A stretch of 33,331 nt of DNA from Chromatiales bacterium. Lineage in GTDB: Bacteria; Pseudomonadota; Gammaproteobacteria; Chromatiales; Chromatiaceae. A program made the translations under genes and the position numbers. A model generated the notes under the pieces. It was not told the DNA's origin. It saw only the letters and a list, made by a program, of their open reading frames with translations, and did no database searches. Positions 7,301 through 14,940 of the stretch are shown one piece after another. Each line of letters begins with the position of its first letter. Position 1 is the first letter of the stretch. The stretch covers positions 1-33,331 of the forward strand of contig JANQRK010000050.1 of assembly GCA_028284585.1 (NCBI GenBank), given 5' to 3'.

Positions 7301-9260
7301 CAAGACGATTAAAGCCGTCGTTTTCGACATCACCACGCCAGATCCGCACATAGGCCTCGCGAAAGACGCTTTGCGCTTCGTCGATGTCGAGAGTCGGTCC
7401 CTCGGCGTGGGTCATATCGAAATCGTGCACCCAAACTGGCGTTCCGCTAGAACGATCGACCCGGCTCGGACTCCCCTGGTCCACGGTGAGGCCCATGTTC
7501 TCCAACATCGGCAGGGCGTCGGAAAGCGAGATTGGCCGACCTGCATGGAACAGCTTTAATCTGACGCGGTCCGCTCGGCCCTCGAGCGTCTTGTAGAGAA
7601 TCATATCGAGCGGGCGGCTCCCGCCTAGGCCCTGCATGATCTCGATGTCGCGGACGGCCGCTCGTGGCGGATAGTTCTCCTGGTACGACGCGCTGAACGC
7701 CTTACCGTACTCGCGCAGCAGGCGCATGCCCTGATCGTCCTCGCCGAAGTAGTCGACGATCCCTTCGGCGAGTTCGTCGTTCCAACTACGGGTCGCACTC
7801 TGGAGCTGGGCTTCGAGCGCCGCGACATCGACGCTGATCTTCTGGTTCTGCGAAATACGCAGCAGGAAGTAGAGACGAGCCAGTGTCGATTCCGAGACCT
7901 GGACGGAGAAGTCGACCATTTTGGCCTGGAACGTCTCCTCGAGTATCGAGCGGGTCAGGTCCCGGGCCTGCGTGTTGTAGCGCTCGCGCGGAATATACAC
8001 GAGGCACGAGTAGGTGCGCCCGTAGCGGTCACCGTGGATGAACACGCGCAGGCGCTGCCGCTCTTGTAGCTCGAGGATACCCATCGCGGTTTTGAACAGG
8101 GTGTCCTCGTCGATGTTGAACAGCTCGTCGCGCGGGAACGTCTCGAGAAGGTGCAATAGAGACTTACCGGCATGGCTTCCAGCGTGAAATTTCGCACGAG
8201 CGAGCGTGTGATCGACCTTGAGCCTTAAAACCGGGATGGTCTGCACGCTACCGCTATAGGCCGTCGACGTGTAGAGGCCCACGAAGCGCCATTCGCCACA
8301 TACGCATCCTTTCTGGTCGAAGCGCTTGATGCTGATGTGATCCATGAAGCCCGGGCGATGCACGGAGCTGCGCGCATTGGACTTCGTGATGATCAGTAGC
8401 TCTCGCTTCTCTACGAGCTGCCGCTCCGGCTGTATTCCGAAGGTCGTCGATTCGTGGCTCTTGCCAGGGTTGCGGAGGATGCCGAGGCCCGAATCCGGCA
8501 CTGCACAAAGGTTCGACTCCTTGTCTGCCGTGACGAACTCGTACTCCCGGTAACCCAAGAACGAGAAGTTGTTCTCGCGAATCCATTCGAGGAACGCGAT
8601 ACCTTCGTCGATTTCCGCCTTCGGCAAGTCGGGAGGAGCTTCGGCCAGCTCGCCGAGGATCGCGTCGAGGCGACCGAGCATCGGTTTCCAATCTTTGACG
8701 ACGATTGCGACTTGACTCAGGACGGATTCGAGGTCGGCTTTCAGTTCTTCGAGGCTGGTGCGGTCGGACTGCCTCGGCACTTCGAAGTGCATCCAGGATT
8801 CTGGGACGCCGTCGTGCCTACCCTCTGCCTCGAAGGTCCCCAAGAGTTGGCCCTGTTCGTCGCGTTGCGCGAGCAAGATGGGGTGTAACAGCAGAAACCG
8901 CGAAAGGCCCCTGGCATCGAGCGCCATGTTGAGCGAATCCACCAAAAACGGCCGGTCGTCAACGACCACATCGATTACTGTGTGACTCGATTGCCAGCCG
9001 TGGCGCTGCGGTTCAGGATTGTAGACGCGGATTTTGATCTCGCCGAAGGACCGCTCGGACGCGAAATTCCAGTGCGACAGGGCCGCGCCATAGAGATCCG
9101 AGGACGCTGTGTCGAGGAGTACCTCAACGGGCATTCCTCGATGATATTGCTGCATGAACCGACAGATTCGCTCGGCCTCGCGGCCGGCGAATCTGCCTTG
9201 GACAGTCGCGACGATCCCCTCGAGCACGGTGGCCGAAGTTCGCCCAGATATGCTCGTCAT
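4320..9260 (-). CDS. gdhB: NAD-specific glutamate dehydrogenase, large (180-kDa) type
   Basis: A 1646-residue protein matching the large NAD-dependent glutamate dehydrogenases (L-glutamate + NAD+ to 2-oxoglutarate + NH4+), used mainly for amino-acid catabolism. The N-terminal half carries ACT-like regulatory regions (for example HTVIDVVVDDRPFLVDSLNMA). The catalytic core has PVGSKGGFVPK at about residue 840 and the nucleotide-binding GDMSGDVFGNGMLL at about 980; a long helical C-terminal region follows, as in the family. I chose the ATG at 9260 because GAGAGGGG lies 5-6 nt upstream and the protein then begins MTSISGRTS. A TTG at 9341 is in frame, but a TATACT -10-like hexamer (9318-9323, minus strand) lies inside that extension, with only a weak -35. 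The acyl-CoA ligase follows 84 nt downstream and may be co-transcribed. Confidence 0.95.
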   Translation of the reverse strand: MTSISGRTSATVLEGIVATVQGRFAGREAERICRFMQQYHRGMPVEVLLDTASSDLYGAALSHWNFASERSFGEIKIRVYNPEPQRHGWQSSHTVIDVVVDDRPFLVDSLNMALDARGLSRFLLLHPILLAQRDEQGQLLGTFEAEGRHDGVPESWMHFEVPRQSDRTSLEELKADLESVLSQVAIVVKDWKPMLGRLDAILGELAEAPPDLPKAEIDEGIAFLEWIRENNFSFLGYREYEFVTADKESNLCAVPDSGLGILRNPGKSHESTTFGIQPERQLVEKRELLIITKSNARSSVHRPGFMDHISIKRFDQKGCVCGEWRFVGLYTSTAYSGSVQTIPVLRLKVDHTLARAKFHAGSHAGKSLLHLLETFPRDELFNIDEDTLFKTAMGILELQERQRLRVFIHGDRYGRTYSCLVYIPRERYNTQARDLTRSILEETFQAKMVDFSVQVSESTLARLYFLLRISQNQKISVDVAALEAQLQSATRSWNDELAEGIVDYFGEDDQGMRLLREYGKAFSASYQENYPPRAAVRDIEIMQGLGGSRPLDMILYKTLEGRADRVRLKLFHAGRPISLSDALPMLENMGLTVDQGSPSRVDRSSGTPVWVHDFDMTHAEGPTLDIDEAQSVFREAYVRIWRGDVENDGFNRLVLRAHLSWQEIVVLRAYAKYMKQVGATYSQEYMHETLVSHPQIVRRLIDLFHTRFRPNTADRRRADALRDEIASELDQVSCLDEDRIVRSFLSLIEATLRTNYYQTDSEGQPKPYFSLKIDPSKLPELPEPRPAFEIFVYSPRVEGVHLRGGLVARGGLRWSDRREDFRTEVLGLMKAQTVKNTVIVPVGSKGGFVPKQITPGGDRATAVEEAKACYRWFIRGLLDVTDNLVDGTVVAPPSVVRYDGDDPYLVVAADKGTATFSDIANDISAEYGFWLGDAFASGGSAGYDHKAMGITARGAWESVKRHFREMGLDTQTTPFTVVGIGDMSGDVFGNGMLLSDQIRLVGAFNHLHVFLDPAPDPAASFAERKRLFDTPGTSWADYDRSLISKGGGVFSRSAKAITLTPQVQRLLGVKEQTLTPNAVIRTLLKAQVDLLWNGGIGTYIKATWEHDAEVGDRANDAVRVNGAELQVQVVVEGGNLGLTQLGRMEFASSGGRVHTDAIDNSAGVDCSDHEVNIKILLNRLIENGDLTRKQRDELLAEMTDEVAALVIRNNYLQTQALSLAAIRTGSMMDVQSRLIDALERDGELARSIEFLPDKAEIEERKSLKRGLTLPELATLMGYVKLSVYRKLLASDLVELKYFYGALVDYFPVPIRERYGNEITRHPLAREIICTLVTNELVNRSGATFLYRLTEETGAAPADIARAFVVAREIFDQRRVWDEIEALDNTVPTAIQAEMLLEGRKLVERAARWFVRNRPQPLDIETTIEYFSAGVAGITESLASCVGTESKALIESKSSPWVEAGVSEQLAVTVAGFNELLSALDVVDVASYRGVSVEESARVYYELVSRLNLHWLRDQINALPRENRWQALGRDALRDDLYTQQRAMTSDVLKLGSRTAAPSERIDAWLQSNALAAERCKRILQDVRARGSADFTMLSVALREIRGLRLLSGPAAAKAETRPAEPATNGESPRTAAGSDVSDQAALEQHG

Positions 9261-9449
9261 GTGCCCCTCTCTTGGTGGATCTTGATCAAACCGGAGGGTT
9301 AGACCTCCTCCAGAATCAGTATAGTGCGCAGCCGATGGCAAACGGGCTTTGTCGCAACAATTTCACATCACATCTAAAGGTGGCTGGCTCAACAGCCTCC
9401 GGGCTTCGTCTGGCGTCGCTGCGCGTGCTGTTGCGCGATAATGACAAGC

Positions 9450-9491
9450 GCGGTCGCCAACTGCAGCGGAACCGGCGGGCTTGGCGACCGC
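9450..9491. other. Stem-loop in spacer between cyclic-di-GMP gene and gdhB
   Basis: GCGGTCGCCAA (9450-9460) and TTGGCGACCGC (9481-9491) are perfect 11-bp inverted arms around a 20-base loop that contains CTGCAG. It lies 31 bases beyond the 3' end of the PAS-GGDEF-EAL gene, where a transcription end would be expected. No T-run follows on either strand, so it is not a canonical intrinsic terminator. It could protect a 3' end from exonucleases or act in Rho-dependent ending; this is inference. Confidence 0.45.
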
Positions 9492-9521
9492 CGGCGTCGA
9501 GGGTCCTGTGATGGCCGGCGA

Positions 9522-12218
9522 TCAACTCGACGGATCGGATAACCCGGATTTCATCAACTCAAGCACTGCATCGGCGCCGATCGGCTTGCTGAACAGATAA
9601 CCCTGGATGGTTTCGCAGCCCATTTTCTCCAACACCTTCATCTGCGCCAGCTCTTCCACCCCCTCGGCCACGATGCCATGGCCAAGGTTGTGCCCTATCT
9701 CCACCATGGAGGACACCAGTAGCTCGGTTTTTCTATCATTCAGCATGTCATCGATGAAGAACTTGTCGATCTTCAGACAATCGACCTCGATGTGTTTCAG
9801 CGAAGCAAATGACGAATAGCCAGTCCCGAAGTCGTCGATAGCCAACAATATGCCGAGGCTTTTGAGCTCACTGAATACGGCGAGGTTCTCCGGATTGGTT
9901 TGAACCACGCTTTCGGTGACTTCTAATTCCAGTTGCCGGGGCTCGATTCTTGTCTCTTCGATAACCCGCCTCACCAGCGATACCAGTTCCTTATCAAGGA
10001 AATGCGAGGGAGAAATATTCACCGCGACCCGCACTCCGGGAAAACCCTGCTTCTTCCAGGTGAGCACATGGCGGCAAGCATTCAACAAGACCCATTCGGT
10101 CAAGGGCTTGATCATGCCTATGCGTTCAGCAGCGTCGATGAACTCGATGGGAGAGACATGCCCCAGGGCAGGATGGTGCCAACGTGACAGGGCCTCAACG
10201 CCGATAATCTTTCTGGTCTTTGTGTCAACTTGCGGCTGAAAGACCAGATCCAGTTGCTGCTTATCGATTGCCTCCCTGAGATATTGCTCGAACTTGAAGC
10301 GATACTCGGCCTTCTTCGTAAGTTCAGGTTCATAAAATGCGTAACGATTCTTCCCGGCGGCCTTTGCTGAGTACAACGCGGTATCTGCGGCCTTCAACAA
10401 CGAGGAGGCAGTTTCACCATCTTCGGGATAGTGAGATATGCCAACGCTGCAGGTGGTTGTGAGCGTCCTCTGAGCAATGGTCGTGGGCTTGGACACCGCT
10501 TCGATACAACGCTGTGCAACATCGCTCGCCAGGTACCGATCCGTTAGATCCTCAACGATGAGACAAAACTCATCGCCGCTCAGCCGTGAAATAAAATCGA
10601 TATCTCTACTCTCTATTGCCAAGCGATCACCGATGGTCTTAAGCAAGGTATCTCCGCGATCATGGCCAAGACTGTCGTTCACATCTTTGAAATTGTCGAG
10701 ATCAATGAAGAGCACGCTGAATGTGCGGCCATGGTGCTTAGAGGTGTTAATCAGATCACCGAGGTACTGGTAAAAATTTGCCCGACTAGCGAGTCCGGTG
10801 AGCTGATCGGTAAAGGCCAATTCATGGATACGTTTCTGGTGATGGTCACGTTCCATGATGATGCCGGCAAGACGCGCGGCAGAGGTGAGATCGTCCGACT
10901 CGTCCTTATTCGGCAATGCCGGATAGTCGTAATACATCCCAAAGGCACCAAGCACCTCGCCCTCGGAATTCTTGATCGGCTCGGACCAACAGCAGCGCAT
11001 GCCGTGCGGCAATGCCGCCTGTTTGATATCGGCCCACTTGGGATCGGTTTCGATATTCTCGACCAGGCACCTCTCGCCCCAATAGGTCGATGTGCCACAA
11101 GAGCCCACTTCTGGACCATTCTTGAGGCCATGTACGGCTTCGCAGTATTCCTTGGGCATGCTTGGCGCACCGCCATGTAGCAGCACACCATCTTCCAGTT
11201 CGAGCATGGAGCAGCGCATGCCGGGATGTCGAGCCTCGTACATCAAGGCTATGGCATCGTAGATTTCGGATGCGGGTCTGCCTATCGCGATCATTTCAAG
11301 AATTTCAGCAGTTCTTCGACTGAAGGCCTCAGCCTTGACCCGCTCTGTTATATCGACGTGTGTACCGATCAAACGCGTCGGCTTCCCATCGATTTTTTTC
11401 GATACACTGAATGCACGTGACAGCACATCGATGATACGACCGTTCTTATGCATCATTCGCATTTCGACTTCGAACGATTCGGATACACCTGATAGATAGC
11501 CCTCGACCTGCTTCAGGACGCGTTCTTTGTCGTCCGGATGGACCAGCTGCCGCCAGACTTCCAGTGAGTCGCCAAGTTCATCGTTCTCATAGCCCAGCAT
11601 GCTCTTCCAACGCGGTGAGTAATAGACGGCATTGGTTTCCAGGTCCCAGTCCCACAGGCCATCATTGGCACCTTGTAGTGCCAACGCATAGCGCTCTTCG
11701 CTCAGAGAAAGCTCATTCGCGCTACGTTTGTATTTTTCCGCGAGTTCCTCAATGGTCTGCTGTAATGCCGCTTCGGCCCGTTTCTGCTGAGTGAGGTTCT
11801 CTGAAACGATCAGAATCTGATCGACAGCGTCGCCGACGCGCAAAGGTATCAAGGTCGAACGAAACCAAATTTCGATACCTTCCATATCAATCAGGGATGC
11901 TTCCTGGGTGACGGACTCGCCCGTCGCTTTCACCCGCAGGAGGTCTTTATTCATCTGAGAAGTGAAAGGCTCCGGATAGAAATCCAGCGGGTAGGCCTGC
12001 CCGTAATAATCCTCTACATGGTCTATTTTCAGATCCCGGGCCCCTGCGGCACTCATGTATCTGAGTTTTAAATCCCGGTCGACGATCTTGGTACAAACGG
12101 GCGAATGCTCTAGCCACGCAAGTGCCGAGTTATGGGAGCCCTTGGTGAACCTGCTAACTAAGCCATCAATCACGTTCGATTCGTTGCATCGACGATCTTT
12201 ATTGCTGGCGCTATTCAT
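9522..12218 (-). CDS. PAS-PAS-GAF-GGDEF-EAL cyclic-di-GMP signalling protein
   Basis: An 898-residue protein with no membrane segments, so a cytoplasmic sensor-enzyme. Domains: PAS 1 (about 30-145, ending in SENLTQQKRAEAAL), PAS 2 with PAC (about 175-295, ending HVDITERVKAEA), GAF (about 300-455, with GSCGTSTYWGERC), GGDEF (about 465-630) and EAL (about 640-890). The diguanylate-cyclase signature is SGDEF (547-551), with the product-inhibition motif RxxD (R538, D541) at the right spacing. The EAL domain looks catalytically complete: EAL (675-677), VNISP, LELEVTES, IDDFGTGYSS, LKIDK, AEGVEE and QGYLFSKP. It is predicted to degrade cyclic di-GMP and perhaps also make it. The ATG at 12218 has no obvious Shine-Dalgarno. 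Base composition is visibly less GC-rich than in neighbouring genes. Confidence 0.93.
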   Translation of the reverse strand: MNSASNKDRRCNESNVIDGLVSRFTKGSHNSALAWLEHSPVCTKIVDRDLKLRYMSAAGARDLKIDHVEDYYGQAYPLDFYPEPFTSQMNKDLLRVKATGESVTQEASLIDMEGIEIWFRSTLIPLRVGDAVDQILIVSENLTQQKRAEAALQQTIEELAEKYKRSANELSLSEERYALALQGANDGLWDWDLETNAVYYSPRWKSMLGYENDELGDSLEVWRQLVHPDDKERVLKQVEGYLSGVSESFEVEMRMMHKNGRIIDVLSRAFSVSKKIDGKPTRLIGTHVDITERVKAEAFSRRTAEILEMIAIGRPASEIYDAIALMYEARHPGMRCSMLELEDGVLLHGGAPSMPKEYCEAVHGLKNGPEVGSCGTSTYWGERCLVENIETDPKWADIKQAALPHGMRCCWSEPIKNSEGEVLGAFGMYYDYPALPNKDESDDLTSAARLAGIIMERDHHQKRIHELAFTDQLTGLASRANFYQYLGDLINTSKHHGRTFSVLFIDLDNFKDVNDSLGHDRGDTLLKTIGDRLAIESRDIDFISRLSGDEFCLIVEDLTDRYLASDVAQRCIEAVSKPTTIAQRTLTTTCSVGISHYPEDGETASSLLKAADTALYSAKAAGKNRYAFYEPELTKKAEYRFKFEQYLREAIDKQQLDLVFQPQVDTKTRKIIGVEALSRWHHPALGHVSPIEFIDAAERIGMIKPLTEWVLLNACRHVLTWKKQGFPGVRVAVNISPSHFLDKELVSLVRRVIEETRIEPRQLELEVTESVVQTNPENLAVFSELKSLGILLAIDDFGTGYSSFASLKHIEVDCLKIDKFFIDDMLNDRKTELLVSSMVEIGHNLGHGIVAEGVEELAQMKVLEKMGCETIQGYLFSKPIGADAVLELMKSGLSDPSS

Positions 12219-12675
12219 TTATAAGTGATCAGACTTCATTTGCGCTACCCCAGTCAGCAACGAGGAGTGGGAGCCCGATAAGATTCCCAGGAACAGAACA
12301 ATTATTGTGACTTGCCGTTACTGATTCATATCCGAACATGAATCGTCTTGACGAGTACTAGGAACGCACCCTTGTAAGCGTTCGGGAGCGGCCCGCCGTG
12401 CTGATTCTTTAGTGAGCAGTATCCTAAATACTGTTGTTTACTAATGGCGGGAGAAGAACAAAGTAGTTTGGCCTAATCGAAAGGTTTCAACAGACCATTC
12501 CTACAAGCTCTAAGACCAGCAACATGGGCTTCTGCTTCATAGACGAGGGATGAATAACAGCCGTCGACTCGCCCGCTGTGGCCATCGGCCTCGCCCGTCG
12601 ATGGATTATCAATTCCACGGACACCCAATGTGTCTCGACAGACTTTATTCCCGCACAACATTAATCGGTGTGGCT
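12219..12675. other. 457-bp intergenic region rich in short inverted repeats
   Basis: No convincing gene is present; a 62-codon minus-strand frame (12473-12661) lacks a ribosome site and any motif. The left part holds three perfect inverted repeats within 111 bp: GATTCAT/ATGAATC (12323-12329, 12338-12344), GAACGC/GCGTTC (12362-12367, 12378-12383) and CAGTAT/ATACTG (12417-12422, 12428-12433). None carries a T-run on the minus strand, so none is a clear glmS terminator. They lie upstream of the cyclic-di-GMP gene and could be regulator sites. I could not pick out a good sigma-70 promoter. Confidence 0.5.
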
Positions 12676-14502
12676 CTACTCCACCGTCACCGACTTCGCC
12701 AAATTGCGCGGCTGATCGACGTCGGTGCCCTTGAGCACCGCGACATGGTAGGCCAGCAATTGCAGCGGGATGGTGTAGACGATCGGTGCGGTGCCTGGAC
12801 AGATGTCGTCCAGAGTCAGGTTTTGGAAACGGTCTAGTGTGATGCGGATCTTCTTGTCGCTGAACAGGAACAGCTCACCGCCGCGCGCGCGAACCTCTTG
12901 CAGATTGGACAATACCTTCTCCAACAGTGGATCGTCGGGTAGCGCGCAAACCACGGGCATGCGATCGTCGACCAAGGCCAGCGGACCGTGCTTGAGCTCA
13001 CCGGCCGGATAGGCCTCGGCGTGGATATAGGATATCTCTTTGAGCTTCAGCGCCCCTTCCAGTGCCACCGGATAAAAGGTGCCACGACCAAGGAATAGCG
13101 CGTTTTGCATATCGGCGAACGATTGCGCCATCTCTTCGATGGCTTCGCTCAGCTGCAGTACCACCTCCACCTGGCGCGGCAGGCTGTGCAGCTCATCGAC
13201 CCAGACCCGCTCTTCTGCTGTCGACAGCCCGTGGCGCTTCGCCAAGGCCAAGCTCAGCAGGCGCAGTGCCACCAGTTGCGTGGTGAAGGCCTTAGTCGAG
13301 GCAACCCCGATCTCCGGTCCGGCACGGGTCATCAGCGCGACATCGGATGCGCGCACCAGCGAACTCTCGGGCACATTGCAGACCACCAGGCTGCCAATGT
13401 AATCGGTCTGTTTTGCGGCACGCAAGGCAGCCAGGGTATCGGCGGTCTCGCCAGACTGCGAGATGGTCACGAACAGACAGCCCGGGGGGACCACCGAGCG
13501 CCGATAGCGAAACTCGCTGGCAACCTCGATCTGGCACGGGATGCCGGCCTCTTCGAGCCAGTAGCGCGCCACCATGCCGGCATGGTAGCTGGTGCCGCAG
13601 GCGATGATCTGTACTGCCTTGGTCTGGTCGAAAAGCGCCTGGGCAACATGGCCGAAACTCGGCTCCAGCAGACGCCCCTTGTGGATGCGGCCTTCGAGTG
13701 TCTCGGCGATCACCGCCGGCTGCTCGAAGATCTCCTTGAGCATGTAATGCGCATAGGGTCCCTTCTCGGCATGCGAGGCCGACAGCTCGCTGGTGCGCAC
13801 CGCGCGCTCCACCGGCTGGCCGTCGACGTCGAAGACCCGGATGCCATCGCACCGAATCTCGGCGATGTCGCCCTCTTCCAGAAAGACGAAACGCTGGGTA
13901 ACGGGCAACAGCGCGAATACATCCGAGGCGATGAAGTGCTCGTCGGGGCCGATACCAATCACCAATGGGCTGCCGGCTCGGCTGACGATGATACGGTCTG
14001 GGTCGTCTGGGCTGATGACGGCCAATGCATAGGCGCCAACCAGGCGCTCGACCGCTTGCCGCGTGGCATCAAAGGTGGACCGGCCGTCGGCGAGCAACGC
14101 CGCGAGCAGATGCACGATCACCTCGGTATCCGTGTCCGAGTGAAACACGAAGCCCTTAGCGGTCAGCTCGGCACGCAGTTCGCTATGGTTTTCGATGATG
14201 CCGTTGTGCACGATCGCCACCTGTTCGCCGCTCATGTGCGGATGGGCATTACGCTCGGCCGGCATGCCATGGGTCGCCCAGCGGGTATGCGCAATACCAT
14301 GCGGCCCCTCGACCGTGCCCTTGTCGAGCAAGCCCTGCAGCTCGGCGACCTTGCCCACTGAACGGATACGCTGCAGGCGGCCCTGGTCGTCGCGTACCGC
14401 GATGCCGGCCGAGTCGTAGCCGCGATACTCCAGCCGGCGCAGACCCTCCATCAGGATGGGGACTACGTTGCGTTGCGCGATGGCTCCTACAATGCCGCAC
14501 AT
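12676..14502 (-). CDS. glmS: Glutamine--fructose-6-phosphate aminotransferase (isomerizing)
   Basis: A 608-residue cytoplasmic enzyme making glucosamine-6-phosphate from fructose-6-phosphate and glutamine, the first committed step to UDP-GlcNAc for peptidoglycan and lipopolysaccharide. The N-terminus MCGIVGAIAQR carries the catalytic nucleophile Cys2 of the Ntn glutaminase domain (about 1-220), with LRRLEYRGYDSAGIAV and HTRWATHG. Two SIS sugar-isomerase domains follow, with IACGTSYHAG, ISQSGETADT and STKAFTTQL. The C-terminus ends DQPRNLAKSVTVE, typical of the family. GGAGG about 9 nt upstream supports the ATG at 14502. It lies downstream of glmU on the same strand, but a likely terminator and a MITE-like element separate them, so it probably has its own promoter, which I could not identify with confidence. 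Confidence 0.97.
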   Translation of the reverse strand: MCGIVGAIAQRNVVPILMEGLRRLEYRGYDSAGIAVRDDQGRLQRIRSVGKVAELQGLLDKGTVEGPHGIAHTRWATHGMPAERNAHPHMSGEQVAIVHNGIIENHSELRAELTAKGFVFHSDTDTEVIVHLLAALLADGRSTFDATRQAVERLVGAYALAVISPDDPDRIIVSRAGSPLVIGIGPDEHFIASDVFALLPVTQRFVFLEEGDIAEIRCDGIRVFDVDGQPVERAVRTSELSASHAEKGPYAHYMLKEIFEQPAVIAETLEGRIHKGRLLEPSFGHVAQALFDQTKAVQIIACGTSYHAGMVARYWLEEAGIPCQIEVASEFRYRRSVVPPGCLFVTISQSGETADTLAALRAAKQTDYIGSLVVCNVPESSLVRASDVALMTRAGPEIGVASTKAFTTQLVALRLLSLALAKRHGLSTAEERVWVDELHSLPRQVEVVLQLSEAIEEMAQSFADMQNALFLGRGTFYPVALEGALKLKEISYIHAEAYPAGELKHGPLALVDDRMPVVCALPDDPLLEKVLSNLQEVRARGGELFLFSDKKIRITLDRFQNLTLDDICPGTAPIVYTIPLQLLAYHVAVLKGTDVDQPRNLAKSVTVE

Positions 14503-14659
14503 GACCGGGGCCTCCAGCTTTGCTTGATTGTTCGATTGTTGAGTTGGGATTGGCGCTGTGCGCTGGGCACCTTACGGGCTTGCCATCTTTAACGGCAGGG
14601 ATGGGTATTGCTTTGCTCTGCGTACGACCAAGCCTAGCAGCCCAGATCTGCCGAGGGCG

Positions 14660-14922
14660 TTAACCTGCATGTTGCACCCGTATCCGGGATGATCGCGCCG
14701 GCCAGATGCGTTTGGACGCCGCCCTGGAGCAAAAACCATAGCCGTCGCTATGGGGTGAGTGAAGGGCGAGTACAAGCGCGGCCGGACTAGTGAGGGCCCG
14801 GATAGATTGGGAACGGGGAACAACTGTCCCTGCAAAAATATGCCCCGAATGGGGGCTTTCGTCGCATCTCTGACCACGCGTTCGCGCCCGTTCACGATCG
14901 ACTGGTGCAACATGCAGGTTAA
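14660..14922. mobile_element. MITE-like element with 19-bp terminal inverted repeats
   Basis: TTAACCTGCATGTTGCACC (14660-14678) recurs as its exact reverse complement at 14904-14922. Pairing extends inward to 22 positions with one mismatch (14660-14681 against 14901-14922). The arms bound a 263-bp unit with no transposase and no convincing gene, the form of a non-autonomous miniature inverted-repeat element. The immediate flanks (gggcg left, gcaca right) show no matching target-site duplication; CAGCCCAG occurs on both sides (14638-14645, 14926-14933) but at unequal distances, probably by chance. The unit fills most of the 438-bp glmS-glmU spacer. The rest of the spacer (14503-14659) holds no gene. 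The inverted repeat is certain; mobility is inferred. Confidence 0.5.
14731..14753 (-). terminator. Probable intrinsic terminator after glmU
   Basis: Read on the minus strand, CCATAGC-GACG-GCTATGG forms a 7-bp perfect stem with a 4-base loop, followed immediately by TTTTT (14735-14731). It lies about 190 bases beyond the glmU stop codon, inside the inverted-repeat element. The stem is short and only moderately GC-rich, so termination may be partial and allow some read-through into glmS. Confidence 0.6.
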
Positions 14923-14940
14923 GCACAGCCCAGGACACAC

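Noticed and set aside
12473..12661. 62-codon minus-strand frame after glmS
   Set aside because: No ribosome site at a proper distance, no motif; kept as intergenic.
13105..14361. 418-codon plus-strand frame opposite glmS
   Set aside because: Mirrors the reading frame of glmS, which has all catalytic motifs; no ribosome site.
14503..14659. Possible glmS ribozyme or leader riboswitch
   Set aside because: The glmS ribozyme is a feature mainly of Gram-positive bacteria, and I see none of its pseudoknot layout here; no promoter good enough to define a leader either.
14638..14933. CAGCCCAG repeated on both sides of the inverted-repeat unit as a target-site duplication
   Set aside because: The copies lie 14 bases and 3 bases from the element ends, not symmetric, so an 8-bp match is probably chance.
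14572..14940. 122-codon minus-strand frame across the MITE-like unit
   Set aside because: Runs through both inverted arms and the terminator hairpin and has no recognisable domain; better explained as a chance frame.
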